Origin: Mycocentrospora acerina
Taxonomy: Eukaryota > Ascomycota > Dothideomycetes > Pleosporales
Direction: 5' to 3'
NCBI GenBank assembly: GCA_022701365.1
Contig: JAKUHH010000154.1
Span: 1-64,000 of the forward strand
DNA: 64,000 nt
This document shows, piece by piece, positions 1 through 10,544 of this stretch. Position 1 is the stretch's first letter. Every line of letters begins with the position of its first letter. Position numbers and translations under genes: made by a program. The notes below the pieces were generated by a model. That model was given only the letters and a program-made list of their open reading frames with translations, was not told the origin of the DNA and did no database searches.

Positions 1-1110
1 ATTGTCTCTTTTTAAAAGGAGCGTTGCCAGGCTCTCTAGAACAGAGGCAAGAAGTTACCTTTTTTGACTAGGAGGAGCCCCTGGCTATTGTAAAGGTAAG
101 TTGAGAGCTCCTTTGAATACGCTATTAAGAGAGGCTTAAACATAGCCACATTAAGTAGCTAGAGCGTGTAGGTTAAGTGAGGAGGAAGGATAGCAACAAG
201 GATTCTATTCTTATTACAGTAATCTAAGAAATCTATAGAAACGTGAGATCTATAGCTATTAAGGATAAGTAGCCTTTAAGATCTTCTTGCCTTTGCCTTA
301 GTGTGGCAATTAAACACCTGCTTAAGCTAGGCAAGGCCTATATCGTTATTGGTCTATCCTGAGGGTGACGAGCTGACAAAAATCTTATGTTTCCTAGCCT
401 TGATTGCCTTAACCTAGCTTAATTGTATGCCCTTTTTAGCAGCTTTAAATATAAGGCTTGGCAGCAGGCTTAATCTATCTGCACATACACATGCTATAAG
501 GGTTATCTACTCACGTGAGCTATCCTGGATAGCTGCTGTAACCTCCTTTTTCTCCCACATTCTCCTGCTAAACACTTGTTTTAATTAGCTAGTGATACTA
601 AGGAGAAAGCCTTTCTTATCTATATTATATGTATTGCAGGGCATAACGTTATACTTATTAATTTTCTTGCCTAACAGGTTAAAATAGAGCTTATATTTAG
701 CCCCTAAATCAGCCTTGTGGCGATTGCTGTCTATACTAGTTATCTATTGTGATGTAAGATAGTGTGAATTCTGGTTGATAAAGCGTGTAACCTAGCTCTT
801 ACTTATAGTCTCTTAAGCTACACACAAGGCAAAATTTTAAATTATCTCTTGTATAGGTGGTAAGCCTTGCTTAGTAAGCCTTTCTATATATTTAATAAGC
901 TCCTGCTCTTGTTGTAGGCTGAGCTTTTAACGCGTAGATGCACTAGCTGCACGTGACGCTGTAATAGCTTGGTGCCTTTAAGTCAACATTAAATGCACAA
1001 CACTATACTTTTTAGCTATTTCTAAATATAAAAAATCTTCTCCTAACTCTAGCGCTTTAATAGCATTAATTGCAGTCTTAATTAAGTTTATTTTAGTGGA
1101 TTCACGTCGT
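1..1110 (-). pseudogene. Broken pogo/Fot1-like DDE transposase
   Basis: Read 3' to 5' on the plus strand, fragments match the Fot1/pogo transposase order: a helix-turn-helix/CENP-B-like start, a segment resembling KLSLQQEQELIKYI (about 830-905), then the catalytic core with SSPSG-stop-TNNDIGLA-stop-LKQVF (stops at 354-356 and 327-329 where the family has Trp), then RLLILNSYRSHVS, then YCNKNRILVAILPPHLTYTL. The motif normally read as LDGHGSH has become LNSYRSH, so the catalytic Asp is Asn (codon 258-260). The changes are transitions and stops replace Trp or Gln codons. It cannot encode an active enzyme. Confidence 0.82.
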
Positions 1111-1139
1111 GTTGAAGTTTAGGCTAGTTTCTGATGGGT

Positions 1140-1168
1140 GCGCATTGAGTGAATCCGCGCATTGAGTG
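1140..1168. repeat. Subterminal direct repeat of the transposon
   Basis: The 12-mer GCGCATTGAGTG occurs at 1140-1151 and again at 1157-1168, spaced 17 bp. Paired short repeats like this are typical transposase-binding sites just inside the terminal inverted repeat. They sit 80-108 bp before the next start codon. Confidence 0.6.
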
Positions 1169-1247
1169 CACGGACACGGTAGTCTAGCGCGCCGTCCCTC
1201 GAGACTGCACCCCACGTGTTCATTAATATCGTCACTTTTCTTCCATT

Positions 1248-2102
1248 ATGTCAAACGATGCCATTCAAGACGAGATCATCTCGATAAATTCTATTTTCGA
1301 TGAGGGCACGCTCTCGCCGATCGATGAGAATTCTAGGTTGTTTAGCTTACGGCTGCCTTCCCTGACCTCGGTGACCATTCGGATAGAATTTCCTGCAGAT
1401 TATCCTGATGCTCCTCCATCAGTCCTGGGCACACAGAGTGTTGGGCAGGATGTGCCTAAGGGTATGGGTAGTCGAGCAGTCGATATCATAAGAGATGTTC
1501 TGGCAGAAGTGTACCGCCCAGGGGAAGCCTGTATATATGATTTGATCGAAGAAGTAAGAGAAGCTCTAGAGAAGGCAGAAGAGCAGGGCAGCCTGCAAAT
1601 TTCCGATCATGTAGGTGAGCAAGAAGCAGAGGCAAATCTCTCTCAGCAAGCACCCTTGGAAAACACAGACTTAGGACCAGAACCGCCCTGGACTATTGCG
1701 CCACCTATCACCGAAAAGAAATCTGTATTCTTAGCACGCGTCGCCCCTGTTTCTTCTCCAGTTCAAGCCAAACAATACTTGACCCATCTCCTGGCCACAG
1801 ACAAAAAGACTGCTCGCGCTACCCACAACATGACCTCCTGGCGCATCAAGGGACTAAATGACACAAGCTATCAGGACTGCGATGACGATGGAGAAACTGC
1901 CGCGGGAGGGCGCATGCTACACTTAATGCAGCTCATGAATGTTTGGGACGTGATGGTAGTAGTCACAAGGTGGTATGGGGGCATCCATCTCGGCCCGGAT
2001 CGCTTTCGGCTGATCAATACTGCGGCAAGAGAGGCCTTAATATTAGGGGGGTTTGCCAAGGAAATTAAAGATGGCGACTCTAAGAAGAAAGGAAAAAAAT
2101 GA
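1248..2102 (+). CDS. YIH1: RWD and IMPACT-domain protein, YIH1 homologue (Gcn2 inhibitor)
   Basis: Single-exon gene of 284 aa. Residues about 5-110 form an RWD domain (the EFPADYPDAPP stretch at 48-57 is its hallmark), followed by an acidic linker and a C-terminal IMPACT/UPF0029 domain (about 155-262) with the signature TRWYGGIHLGPDRF. In yeast and mammals Yih1/IMPACT competes with the kinase Gcn2 for Gcn1 and so dampens the amino-acid starvation response on ribosomes; it also binds actin. Length and domain order match the family. The Lys-rich end (KDGDSKKKGKK) is common in fungi. The start was chosen because the RWD domain begins right after it. Its upstream DNA is almost entirely a dead transposon, leaving only about 70 bp of unique promoter. 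Confidence 0.93.
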   Translation: MSNDAIQDEIISINSIFDEGTLSPIDENSRLFSLRLPSLTSVTIRIEFPADYPDAPPSVLGTQSVGQDVPKGMGSRAVDIIRDVLAEVYRPGEACIYDLIEEVREALEKAEEQGSLQISDHVGEQEAEANLSQQAPLENTDLGPEPPWTIAPPITEKKSVFLARVAPVSSPVQAKQYLTHLLATDKKTARATHNMTSWRIKGLNDTSYQDCDDDGETAAGGRMLHLMQLMNVWDVMVVVTRWYGGIHLGPDRFRLINTAAREALILGGFAKEIKDGDSKKKGKK

Positions 2103-4753
2103 TAAAAAGCCACTTGATTTACACTTTTGTATTTACACTGTATCAGGAAAATATGTATAGAAGGCGGGCAACCGTATAGTCCGTGCTTGGATGACCTCTC
2201 TCAAACGCAGCATGGCCTAATACAGAATGGATTTCAGAATCAATGAAGTCGGTATAGCCGATGTTTTTGATTTTAATTAATTGCTTTAACGTGCTTTATT
2301 TATATGTTTATTTCATACTCTGTGCTTCTTCACAATTCTTGTGTGTATTGTCTACTTTGAGAACACCCAACTTCACGCTATTCCCTTGATATCAGATGAT
2401 CCATAAGTTGTCTGGTCAGATCTATGTTCACGTTTTGCTAAATGAATTGTAAATAAGGTATACAAGCCCATCATTGTTAAAGTTTAATTGCCCCAAAAAT
2501 TTCAGAGGAGCGAGTCGCTATCCCCCAGGTTGCTCTTCGTCTGAGCACATTCACTAGTCGAACACTAAACACTAAATTGCCTCTGCATTATACGACCTTG
2601 TGCTTCCTCTAACAATTTTTCAATTATCCCAATAACTATCAGCCATCCACCCGTAGACAGAAGTCGCTAAATCGAGTCTTAGTTCAGTCCGAGCTAACAA
2701 TCATCCCTAGAATCCTGTCTAAAAGCATATTTAATTCGATTTTCGCCAACAATCATGGACAAGTTTCCTGTATTCATCTTTTCCCACTCTGAAACGATAA
2801 CTCCCACCATCAGGTAGTCACTTATCTGCAAACTCTTCCTCTCCCTCATTTAGTCGCCCTTATAACAATGGTACATTCTCATCGTCAAGCCGCCACCTCC
2901 TTGTTTCATCCCTGTTATTCAGATCTATCATGCGTTCCACTAGAAATTGTATCTGAAAAAGATGTCCCGCTCAACGCTTCTGACCGAATGATTTAAGATA
3001 TTGGTGCAGCACGTCTACGAGTGGGTCTTAAAACAGATTCAGGCTACACATGCCTTTGACTACCCAATCATGACATCATTAACCATATCATCAATTTCTA
3101 GTGTCATCGCACCCACTCCAAGTTATTATTTGATTGTCATTACAACAGGGGTGGTTCAAATGGTTGCAACCGTAGCCTCCTTGGCTATCATATACCAATA
3201 CATCGCGGGCTTCCGCCGCATTAACTACAAATTCAACGTACTTCTGAATGCGCCCCTAGCACATGCCCGCCAGATTCGCCCTTTTGCCCTGGTACTCCTA
3301 CTCTCACTTGCGGTATTTTTAGCATGCTGATATGGTCAGTACTATTTTGCTCCGGATTCTCGATCTTTTTTATCTAAGCTACCATTAATTTGCCCTAGCT
3401 ACCCCCTTTTATAGTCTTGAATCTTCTGGAGCCCGACTGAGAGGTGCTAGATCTGAGACTTCTGGGAGCGGAATCCCTCGCTACCGTGGTCGTGTGAAGC
3501 TTCCTATCACTAATTCCAGTTAGGTAGTAGTATTACAATCTTGCTTAAGACCTTGTTCATGACTTCCTTCATCCTTGTGTTCAAGTTTGCATAAGTTCAT
3601 GTCTGCTTCAACACAAAGATTTTAAATCTTTCATCGCATGCGCAGTTTTCCTAACAAGATGGAGTGTTTTGCCATTGGTATTGAATAGCTTCACTGTGGT
3701 GACAATATCTTTTATGGTAGACCCTAAAATGCCAAATGTAAAATTGAGTCTAGAAGTTCTTGACGCGTCATGCATCAACTAAGTCTGAGTAAGGTATATC
3801 CAACCCCCGATTCCACCCAAACGCCTTGAATGCGTGTTCAATAAGCTTTACATTATGCATTACATTCCCAAACTCCGATAATGCTTATTCTTGTCAACGA
3901 TATTTGTCTATCAATTATCCATCCAAGTCCCGCTGCGTCTAAGCGAACTCAAACCTCTCCTCGCAATGCTTCATCTCGCGGAAGCAGTGAGGGCAGAGGT
4001 CCAAACCGTGGCTGGTCAACGCTGCTGTCGCACCACGGAGAGTCTCGTGTGTGGAGGTAGAGGGGGTTGTGGAGGCAGGTGTGGGTGCTGATGAAGGGCC
4101 TGCGGGAGTGGAAGAGATGGAGTCTTAATGATTCGTTAGTACATTGTGCGCGCACAGAGTAAGGAGTGAGTCTGAACGGACCTTTGAAGTTGAAGGTAGG
4201 CATCTTTGGTATTTTGGTGATTTATGAATGTACAAGCTGCTGATTGAACAATTCAATTTGTCTTAATGATGACGAAACTGTGAAATGCAGAATCGGTGGT
4301 GTGATGAAAGATACGTATTGTGAGATGCGACTTGCATCTACTTATACAATCGCCTTCGCCTCACTTGCTTTTGGGACATGTCAAATTGTCATCTTGGCGA
4401 AAAAACCTCGTGCAAAATTCATCCCGATTTCTTCCTTAGCCTTCATCGCATGAGATGACGCTGTAGTGGATCGTTGGTGGCGGGCTGTAGCGTGACATCA
4501 ACATCCGGACCCACTATTAGCCGCAAATGTGCATGACATGTAGGGCGATCATGGCCGATGGTGCGCGGAAAGTCGTGCGTCAGTGAAAATGCGAGTGCAA
4601 ACGTGGTCACTCCATACAGTCTGATTGGGTCTAGATTGGGATGTAATCTCGTCTTTGATATTGTGTACATAGTCAAGGTCGTGCACCAATAAGCAGCTCC
4701 TATGACTTCTAAATACGCCAGTGCCTGTCGCAAGTAACTAGGATATCTTGGTT
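2103..4753. other. Gene-poor AT-rich interval
   Basis: No gene I can support. A hydrophobic frame near 3070-3330 (about 87 aa from its first ATG, ending in LVLLLSLAVFLAC) has no known family, and other frames look like chance. It lies between the 3' ends of the YIH1 gene and the convergent regulator gene. Confidence 0.5.
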
Positions 4754-6890
4754 TTACTGCGCTGGCGAGCTGTCCCATGAGGAAGTCGTATCACTAGGTG
4801 GACTTGCCATGCCCAATCCATAACCCTGGCTGACATCGAAAATTAGTGAGTCATGCTCCATGGGAATACTGAACATATTGTCCCAGCCCTGCGCATTCAT
4901 CAGATCTGGAAAGGCGATATAGGGTGCTGGGCTGTAAGACTCGTAGGAGCTCATGGGCATCATGCCAACAGAGGCTAGAGGTGCCTGTTGTTCTAATGTC
5001 GTCGGCACTTGATACAAATTTGGTTGAACATAAGTTTGTTTTGACTGTATTTGCAACTGTCCATGAGAATAATGTTGTGGTTGTTGGTGTCCAATAGTTG
5101 TGAAGAGCGGCACTTTTGGAATCACTGTAGATGGTATGTTGGGAATAGGGGGTTGGGACGTTGGGGCCAACACCTTTTGATGTGTGCTGGAATTGTTTTG
5201 GTAAGGAGCTGGTCGTGCTTGGGGATTCTCAACTCCAGTAGCTCGCATCATTCTCTCATACCACTTTTGAATCTTGCGCGTTCGCTGTTCGTAGTGAAAA
5301 AAAATGTCTTTTTTCTTGTCTCCACTCCCTGCTCTTCCTACCAATGCTCCTATTCGTAGCACAAGATGTCGAAAGACGTGGTCAATATTCAGTCGATGTC
5401 GCAGATCCCTTGTATGAAGCTCTACGTTGGGGTCCTTGCTGACGATGGCAAATTTAGCAGCGAGTGTCACACCAAACGACAGCTGGATCCATTCGGAGTT
5501 AGTAAGTGCCATTTCTGACTTGGGCGGTAGCCACAAGTAGAGATCAAGGAAGGACTTGGCCCCTTCTAAACCTTCGCAGAGGATGTTCAAGTGGAGCGCT
5601 GGTGAGTGCTGAAGATTGCGCTCGAAAAATGCAACTTGGTAGAGGAAGAGTTTTGCAGTGTGAAACTGCATGAAGAGTAGATGGCTATCGCTGACATCCG
5701 AGCAGAGATGTATTCGAAAATCCTCAAGCTCTGACCGCACACGCACGTATAAAGATTGCATATCATCGTCCGAGGATGACGAAGTGGCAATTCTATCAAT
5801 GTTCTCGATGATGCGTTGTAGCCGTATCACGTGATATAGATCTTTGTCTGTCCTATACTCGGCCTGCTGTTGCAAATCCAAGCAGCCTTCCTCAATAAAC
5901 TGTGTGCATTGGAACGTATTCATCTTGTCCAAAAGCTTCGAAATTGTGGACGACATGTAGAAGATGCCAGCTGCTGCTCGCTGCTCCTCTGCTCCCCAAG
6001 TCGGCGTGCCCATTTTCTCGGCAATAGGATCTCGCTTGCTGCCCGTAGGTTTATTTCGGATGGGTTTGCGGTCAAGTCGCATATCGACGGCTATGGATAT
6101 GGCTAGCTGTAGATATTGTGAGTAATACTTGCTTCGTCCATGGTACTGATTCCTGCCTCTAATGTCAATGCAGGCACTGCACAGTAATACATATATTGCC
6201 TACCACGCCAGTACTATCAGCAGGCCTTGGAGATACTCCAACTGCAGACAATCGTCTCCACCTAGCAGCACCTTCTCGCTGACCATGTACTTGAAGCGAT
6301 GACACAGCTTTTCCTGCGTGCCTAGGTCATGGAAGCACGCGACTGAGATTATAGCGAGGAACAGGAACGGCTTTGCATGTCGCAGCTTTGCAACTGTAAC
6401 ACTGGGGTGTATGACGACAAATGGAAAATGGGGCATCATGTCTGTCCTATACATTTCCACAAGCGTCTCTGCTTGCTCGCTCGAGACAAGATCATCGTCG
6501 ACAATATCGCCATCTGCGGGCACGCTGGGTGACGACGATGTAGCGGAGCCTGTAGGGAGCGGTTGCTGGATGGTGGGGCCTGGGTTTTGCAGGCGTAGAA
6601 GGTCTTGAACTTGCTGCTCGAGCGCGTGTATGCGGGAGTCGCGCTTGGCCGAGTTGTCTCGTCGGCGCGCCGGTCGGAATACGCATTGTTTGCCTAGTCG
6701 CGCGCACCTGCCGTCGTTAGCTCCTGTACTCCTTCTCCTTTTGGTGGTTCCTCCCCCACCTGTCGCAAATGTCTTGTCGCTGAGTTCGGTCGCATCGTAT
6801 CTTAAGCGAGAAGCAGTTTTGGCACGTCTTGGAGACATGCACGGCCGGCGAGTCACTCGCTGGTGGCGCGAGGGACATGACGTTTGACAT
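4754..6890 (-). CDS. Zn(II)2Cys6 transcription factor with fungal-specific TF domain
   Basis: Exons complement 6890-6760, 6707-6204, 6152-4754, giving 677 aa. The 52-nt first intron lies inside the zinc cluster; splicing produces C-x2-C-x6-C-x8-C-x2-C-x6-C (CQNCFSLKIRC ... CDRCARLGKQC), a complete binuclear cluster at about 23-50, followed by a basic stretch and a coiled coil (RIHALEQQVQDLLRLQ). The middle matches the fungal_trans region (PHFPFVVIHP, LQGLLIVLAW, YLQLAISIAVDMRLDR). The second intron is 51 nt. The C-terminus is Gln/Pro/Ser-rich, probably the activation region. Such proteins bind CGG-type sites in the nucleus and often sit in the cluster they control. A frame opening at 6929 starts with GTG, so ATG 6890 was chosen; ATG 6878 is possible. 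Target genes are unknown. Confidence 0.88.
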
Positions 6891-7688
6891 GTGACGTCGC
6901 TCCGTGGCTATAGAAATAGATATCAACACTCAGGGACCTCAGCGCCGTCATGTCGCCAAGCGATCAGCAACTCGCTTGGTTGGGGCTAGATGTGACTTTG
7001 TCCAGGCTCTCGGGATAGCCGTTGCGGCCGAAGCCGGGCTTTGATTCGAGAAGCGGACGAATTTGCCGTTCGTATTCAGCTTGAAGCGCTGTTGAACAAA
7101 GGGCAGTTGGCCCTGTATAGTTAGATTGAGTTCCCGGCATACCCGCTACCAAGCGATGTAGCTCGATGCAAGAAGTGGAACACCCATACTGGATAAGCTA
7201 AGTGTACTGCTGGTGGTTGAAACATGGTGGTGCTCTTATTTTTCGCGACAGAAGGCGAATAGCTTCAAGGCCAGTTACATGGCCAGCCAGCTAGACGTCT
7301 CGTAAGTATGCCTGCTTCGGCATAAGAAAGTAGAGACGCAGCAGCTTTTGCAAGGCTGAATTGCAGCTCTTGTCGCATCGTCCCTTTCCCCATATTATGT
7401 GCATGTGTATGTGGCCTTGATGGCTGACCTTCTGGACGCGATAGTTGGTTGTAAGTTTGGTGACCATTGTTCAACAAGGTACTAGTGAAATGCCCTCATC
7501 AGAGCGTCTATTTACCCAGAGTAAAGCATCGACTCGGATAATATTTGATTCGTTACTAAAAACAATAGTAACAATAACATCGACATCAAGTTCAAGGGTA
7601 CAACGCTCCACAGGAGGTTTAGATGATGTTAATTTACTTTTATCGGCATCGAGCTCTTTTTGCTTGGAGGAGAAGCATCATCGCCATT
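6891..7688. other. Intergenic interval between regulator and amidohydrolase
   Basis: Upstream of the regulator and downstream of the amidohydrolase. Short minus-strand frames (6964-7152, 7265-7477) show no domain and look like chance. Nothing else is supported. Confidence 0.5.
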
Positions 7689-9308
7689 TCAAATCTGGAA
7701 CACTTTCCGTCCGCCAAACCACGTCTCCACTACCCTTGCTTTGAGTAACTCCTCACCCTCCCATTGCGTATCCACCACGCAGAAGTCTGCCAATTTACCT
7801 ACGTCCAGACTCCCCACTCTGTTCTCCGCAAAGCACGAGTATGCGCCTCCACTCGTTGCTGCACTTACAGCTTGCGCTAAATCTAGTCTAAAGTTGCCAT
7901 TGACAGGTGCGTCGCCAGCGTTTGGCTGCTTCGCTGACTTGCGCGTGGTGGCTACGTAAAGATTTGGCAGGGGTGCGTGTGGTGCTGTAGGCGAATCTGA
8001 ACCGATAGCAAGAGCTGCACCGTGGTCTGCAAACTCTGAATACGCAAAGGCACGCTTGAGACGCTCAGGGCCAAGAAGTCCTGGCCATGCGCGAAGAATT
8101 GCGGGATCCGAGTGAACGGGTTGTATACTCGCGGTGATCCCGAGCTGACCCAGACGCTTCGCATCTTCTGGAGCAGTGAGCTCCAGATGCTCTATCCGAT
8201 GTCTCTGACCTGGCTTCCCGTACTTCTCGAGTGCGTTAATGGCGTTGTGGACGGCTTGATCTCCAATGGCATGCAAAGCGCACTGCAAATCCCCTTCACA
8301 AGCTTTCTTGACCACTGGGCCTAGCATCTCGGGGGTCCAGATTGGACCTTCAAAATGACCATTCGATGTATATGGTTCCGCGAGTGCGGCAGTGCACGCG
8401 TCTATAACTCCGTCGCAGATTATTTTAATTCCCACAATTCTCAAATCCGGACTCGTCTTGCTGTTAAATAAGCGGCTCAATTCAATAGCTCTTTCAACTT
8501 GTCGCAGGCGATGCTTCTCGTCATCTCCTGGAATGATGCACCAGTGTGCTGCAATCCTCAATGGCAGCTCACCACCCTCGGCTTCTCGAAGAGCAAGAAT
8601 CGCCTCCCAGGCATTTTCGTCCATTGCCATATCAATACATCCCGTAGTTCCGACTTCGTGATACGCCGTGATTGCTGCTCTCAGAGCCGAAAACTTGTCT
8701 TCCATCGGTAAGACCTGCGCTAGGTATGGCCACACTGTCAACAGTACACATGCTTCGCTCAACAGTCCAGATGCATTTCCATCTGCGTCTCGTTCGATCG
8801 TGCCGCCAGCTGGGTTGTCCATTTCCTGGATTCCCATCTCCTTTAGTGCTGCGTTGTTGCACCACACGGAATGGAGATCCTTAGAGTCGATGTATATCGG
8901 TCGAGGATCCAGATCATCAAGCATACTGGCTTTCGCTTCACCAGCTGTCATGCTATGCATCCAACCTTTGCACAGTATACGCTGTTTGTGTGGGTGCTCC
9001 TTTGCGTATTCCGAGATGCGAGATCGGATGTCGTCGAGGTTGACACAGTCATCTAGATAAACCTTGTGCAGCGATTGGCCAAGCATGAGAAAATGCATGT
9101 GCGCATCAATGAAACCTGGCAGAATATGACGTCCCTGAAGGTCCTTCACCTCTACTGCATTTTCACGATAAGTCTGTACCTCTGAGGCGTTTTCGTTGCC
9201 AATGAAAATAATTCTGCCATCTTGAATGGCCATTGCAGAGTGCCATTCTGCTTTGGATGACTTATCGCCGTGGAAAAAACGACCGTTAGTTAAAAGTGTG
9301 ACACTCAT
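7689..9308 (-). CDS. Amidohydrolase family protein (YtcJ-like metal-dependent hydrolase)
   Basis: Single exon, 539 aa. The N-terminal beta-sandwich segment is followed by LPGFIDAHMHF, whose His70 and His72 are the metal-binding HxH of the amidohydrolase superfamily. Further family landmarks are ALHAIGDQAVHNAINAL and RIEHLELTAPEDAKRL (metal-ligand histidines), then the terminal strand region with SLDVGKLADFCVVD. Length and layout match the YtcJ/AepA-like Amidohydro_3 group, whose fungal members are predicted cytosolic hydrolases of C-N bonds with unknown substrates. It has no signal peptide. It is transcribed in the same direction as the Zn2Cys6 gene and away from the P450, with 1.24 kb to the P450 start. 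Membership in the neighbouring terpene locus is possible but not shown. Confidence 0.88.
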   Translation of the reverse strand: MSVTLLTNGRFFHGDKSSKAEWHSAMAIQDGRIIFIGNENASEVQTYRENAVEVKDLQGRHILPGFIDAHMHFLMLGQSLHKVYLDDCVNLDDIRSRISEYAKEHPHKQRILCKGWMHSMTAGEAKASMLDDLDPRPIYIDSKDLHSVWCNNAALKEMGIQEMDNPAGGTIERDADGNASGLLSEACVLLTVWPYLAQVLPMEDKFSALRAAITAYHEVGTTGCIDMAMDENAWEAILALREAEGGELPLRIAAHWCIIPGDDEKHRLRQVERAIELSRLFNSKTSPDLRIVGIKIICDGVIDACTAALAEPYTSNGHFEGPIWTPEMLGPVVKKACEGDLQCALHAIGDQAVHNAINALEKYGKPGQRHRIEHLELTAPEDAKRLGQLGITASIQPVHSDPAILRAWPGLLGPERLKRAFAYSEFADHGAALAIGSDSPTAPHAPLPNLYVATTRKSAKQPNAGDAPVNGNFRLDLAQAVSAATSGGAYSCFAENRVGSLDVGKLADFCVVDTQWEGEELLKARVVETWFGGRKVFQI

Positions 9309-9429
9309 GATTGAAGATGGAAAGAGTCGTGAGAGCTTTCTACATGAGATGAGGGGCTACATGATGGACTAGCATGCGGTCCGGTATCGGGATTCCGAAA
9401 TACGAATACGAAATATAATTGCAGGGTTA

Positions 9430-9682
9430 GTGTACACCCCCCCTTGGCTCGGGAGCGTAGCTTGGTGTAGCAAGACTTTCCAACCAATCTAAAGGCTGGA
9501 ATAAGAGCTGTGTTGAGCACTAATAGGCCAATTTTTTTCTAAAACCGCTCTGATTAAGGGCTTGATAGTAAGAGAACAGGTTAAAAATGCGTTTTCTGGT
9601 CTGTGGCTAGCACCTTGACCTATCAGGTAGCAAGAATTCTGGAAAGTTCAGCTACGCTCCCGAGCCAGGAAGGGGTATGTAC
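9430..9682. mobile_element. MITE, Tc1/mariner type, TA target site, 33-bp TIRs
   Basis: Terminal inverted repeats of 33 bp at 9430-9462 and 9650-9682 share a perfect 18-bp core, GGCTCGGGAGCGTAGCT preceded by T. The element is flanked by TA on both sides (9428-9429 and 9683-9684). The two arms differ at six positions, and all six are transitions (C/T or G/A), as RIP would produce. It has no coding capacity. Size, TA duplication and TIR length fit a non-autonomous mariner/pogo derivative. Confidence 0.85.
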
Positions 9683-10470
9683 TAGAACACTGAGCTTTGA
9701 CTCACTGACTCCCTCTCTTTGTTTGAGTCAGTATGAAGTATAGGCGGTGCTTGGAATGCCTTTGTGAACATCTTGGCTTGGCACCTACAGTCTCTGTCTC
9801 ATCTAGTATCGAGACTGTAACAAACGAACTGGAATGACCGCATATGAAACTGATCAACAATAAATAAAGAGGGATGAAAGGACTTGAGCAGCTGGGTTCT
9901 TTACCTATTGAATCCTCTGACTCTATTATGCCTCTATATTCCACCATCTCTCTTGAATACCAACACAAAATGGTGTCACGTGTGCTCTCGATCTATAGCA
10001 TACCTAGGAGGAGGTATTCGTAACATGTCCAACTCTCGTCTCGAATGAGGAAGTATTTCATCTACTGGTTTTCATATTGTACGGTCAATCAAACCGGCTT
10101 AGTGGCTTTGACAACGCTTCCAAAAACTCGGAGACGGGCGAGGACTTGATTTCAGTGCAAATATTGAGAGTCGGGAGTTGATTAAGGGTGTTAATGGAGT
10201 ACCTTGCCTTTAGACTTGAATTTCATTCTGTAAGATAGCACAGTCAGACGGAAAACGGCATTCGGCTGTCATTGGTAAGCGCTGCGGTTATGGTGTCAAA
10301 TCTGATAGAGGAAAAGAGCTACAATAGATAACGTCAATCAAGGGTCGACATGCTATTGACGCAACAATCTAAAGACAGGGAACTTCATTTGGCAGACTGG
10401 GCAGCACTCTATCTGGTCAGGTGCGGGGTATCATGTCGTGTTACCATCGATGCATCCCGCCCGTTAAGCG

Positions 10471-10483
10471 TATATATATAAAG
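10471..10483 (+). promoter_or_regulatory. TATA box of the P450 gene
   Basis: TATATATATAAAG lies 62-74 bp before the P450 start codon. Clear TATA boxes are uncommon in fungal housekeeping promoters and fit a regulated gene. Confidence 0.55.
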
Positions 10484-10544
10484 CTGTAGGACTTAGAAAT
10501 TGTACTTTATCTCTTTGAACATCTAATATCATACCACAGGGAGC

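Larger units (their letters stand above)
1..1181 (-). mobile_element. RIP-degraded pogo/Fot1-type DNA transposon, cut by left edge
   Basis: The minus strand reads as a decayed pogo/Fot1 (Tc1/mariner superfamily) element whose 3' part lies beyond the window. The inner-side terminus is probably near 1170-1181, where a TA dinucleotide (1180-1181) follows a subterminal repeat; the exact end is inferred because the other terminus is not visible. The stretch is very rich in TA, TAG and CTTA words. Codons that would be TGG, CAG or GGN in the family appear as TAG, TAG or AGN, which is the RIP pattern. It shows no intact reading frame. Confidence 0.82.
9309..10544. other. Shared upstream region of amidohydrolase and P450
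   Basis: Head-to-head promoter space of 1.24 kb. It holds a 253-bp MITE (9430-9682) close to the amidohydrolase start and a TATA element just before the P450. A frame at 9702-9968 has no recognisable domain. Confidence 0.6.

Noticed and set aside
3001..3330. Small hydrophobic frame with possible membrane helices
   Set aside because: It opens with TTG rather than ATG, has no family, lies in AT-rich DNA, and no flanking exon fits.
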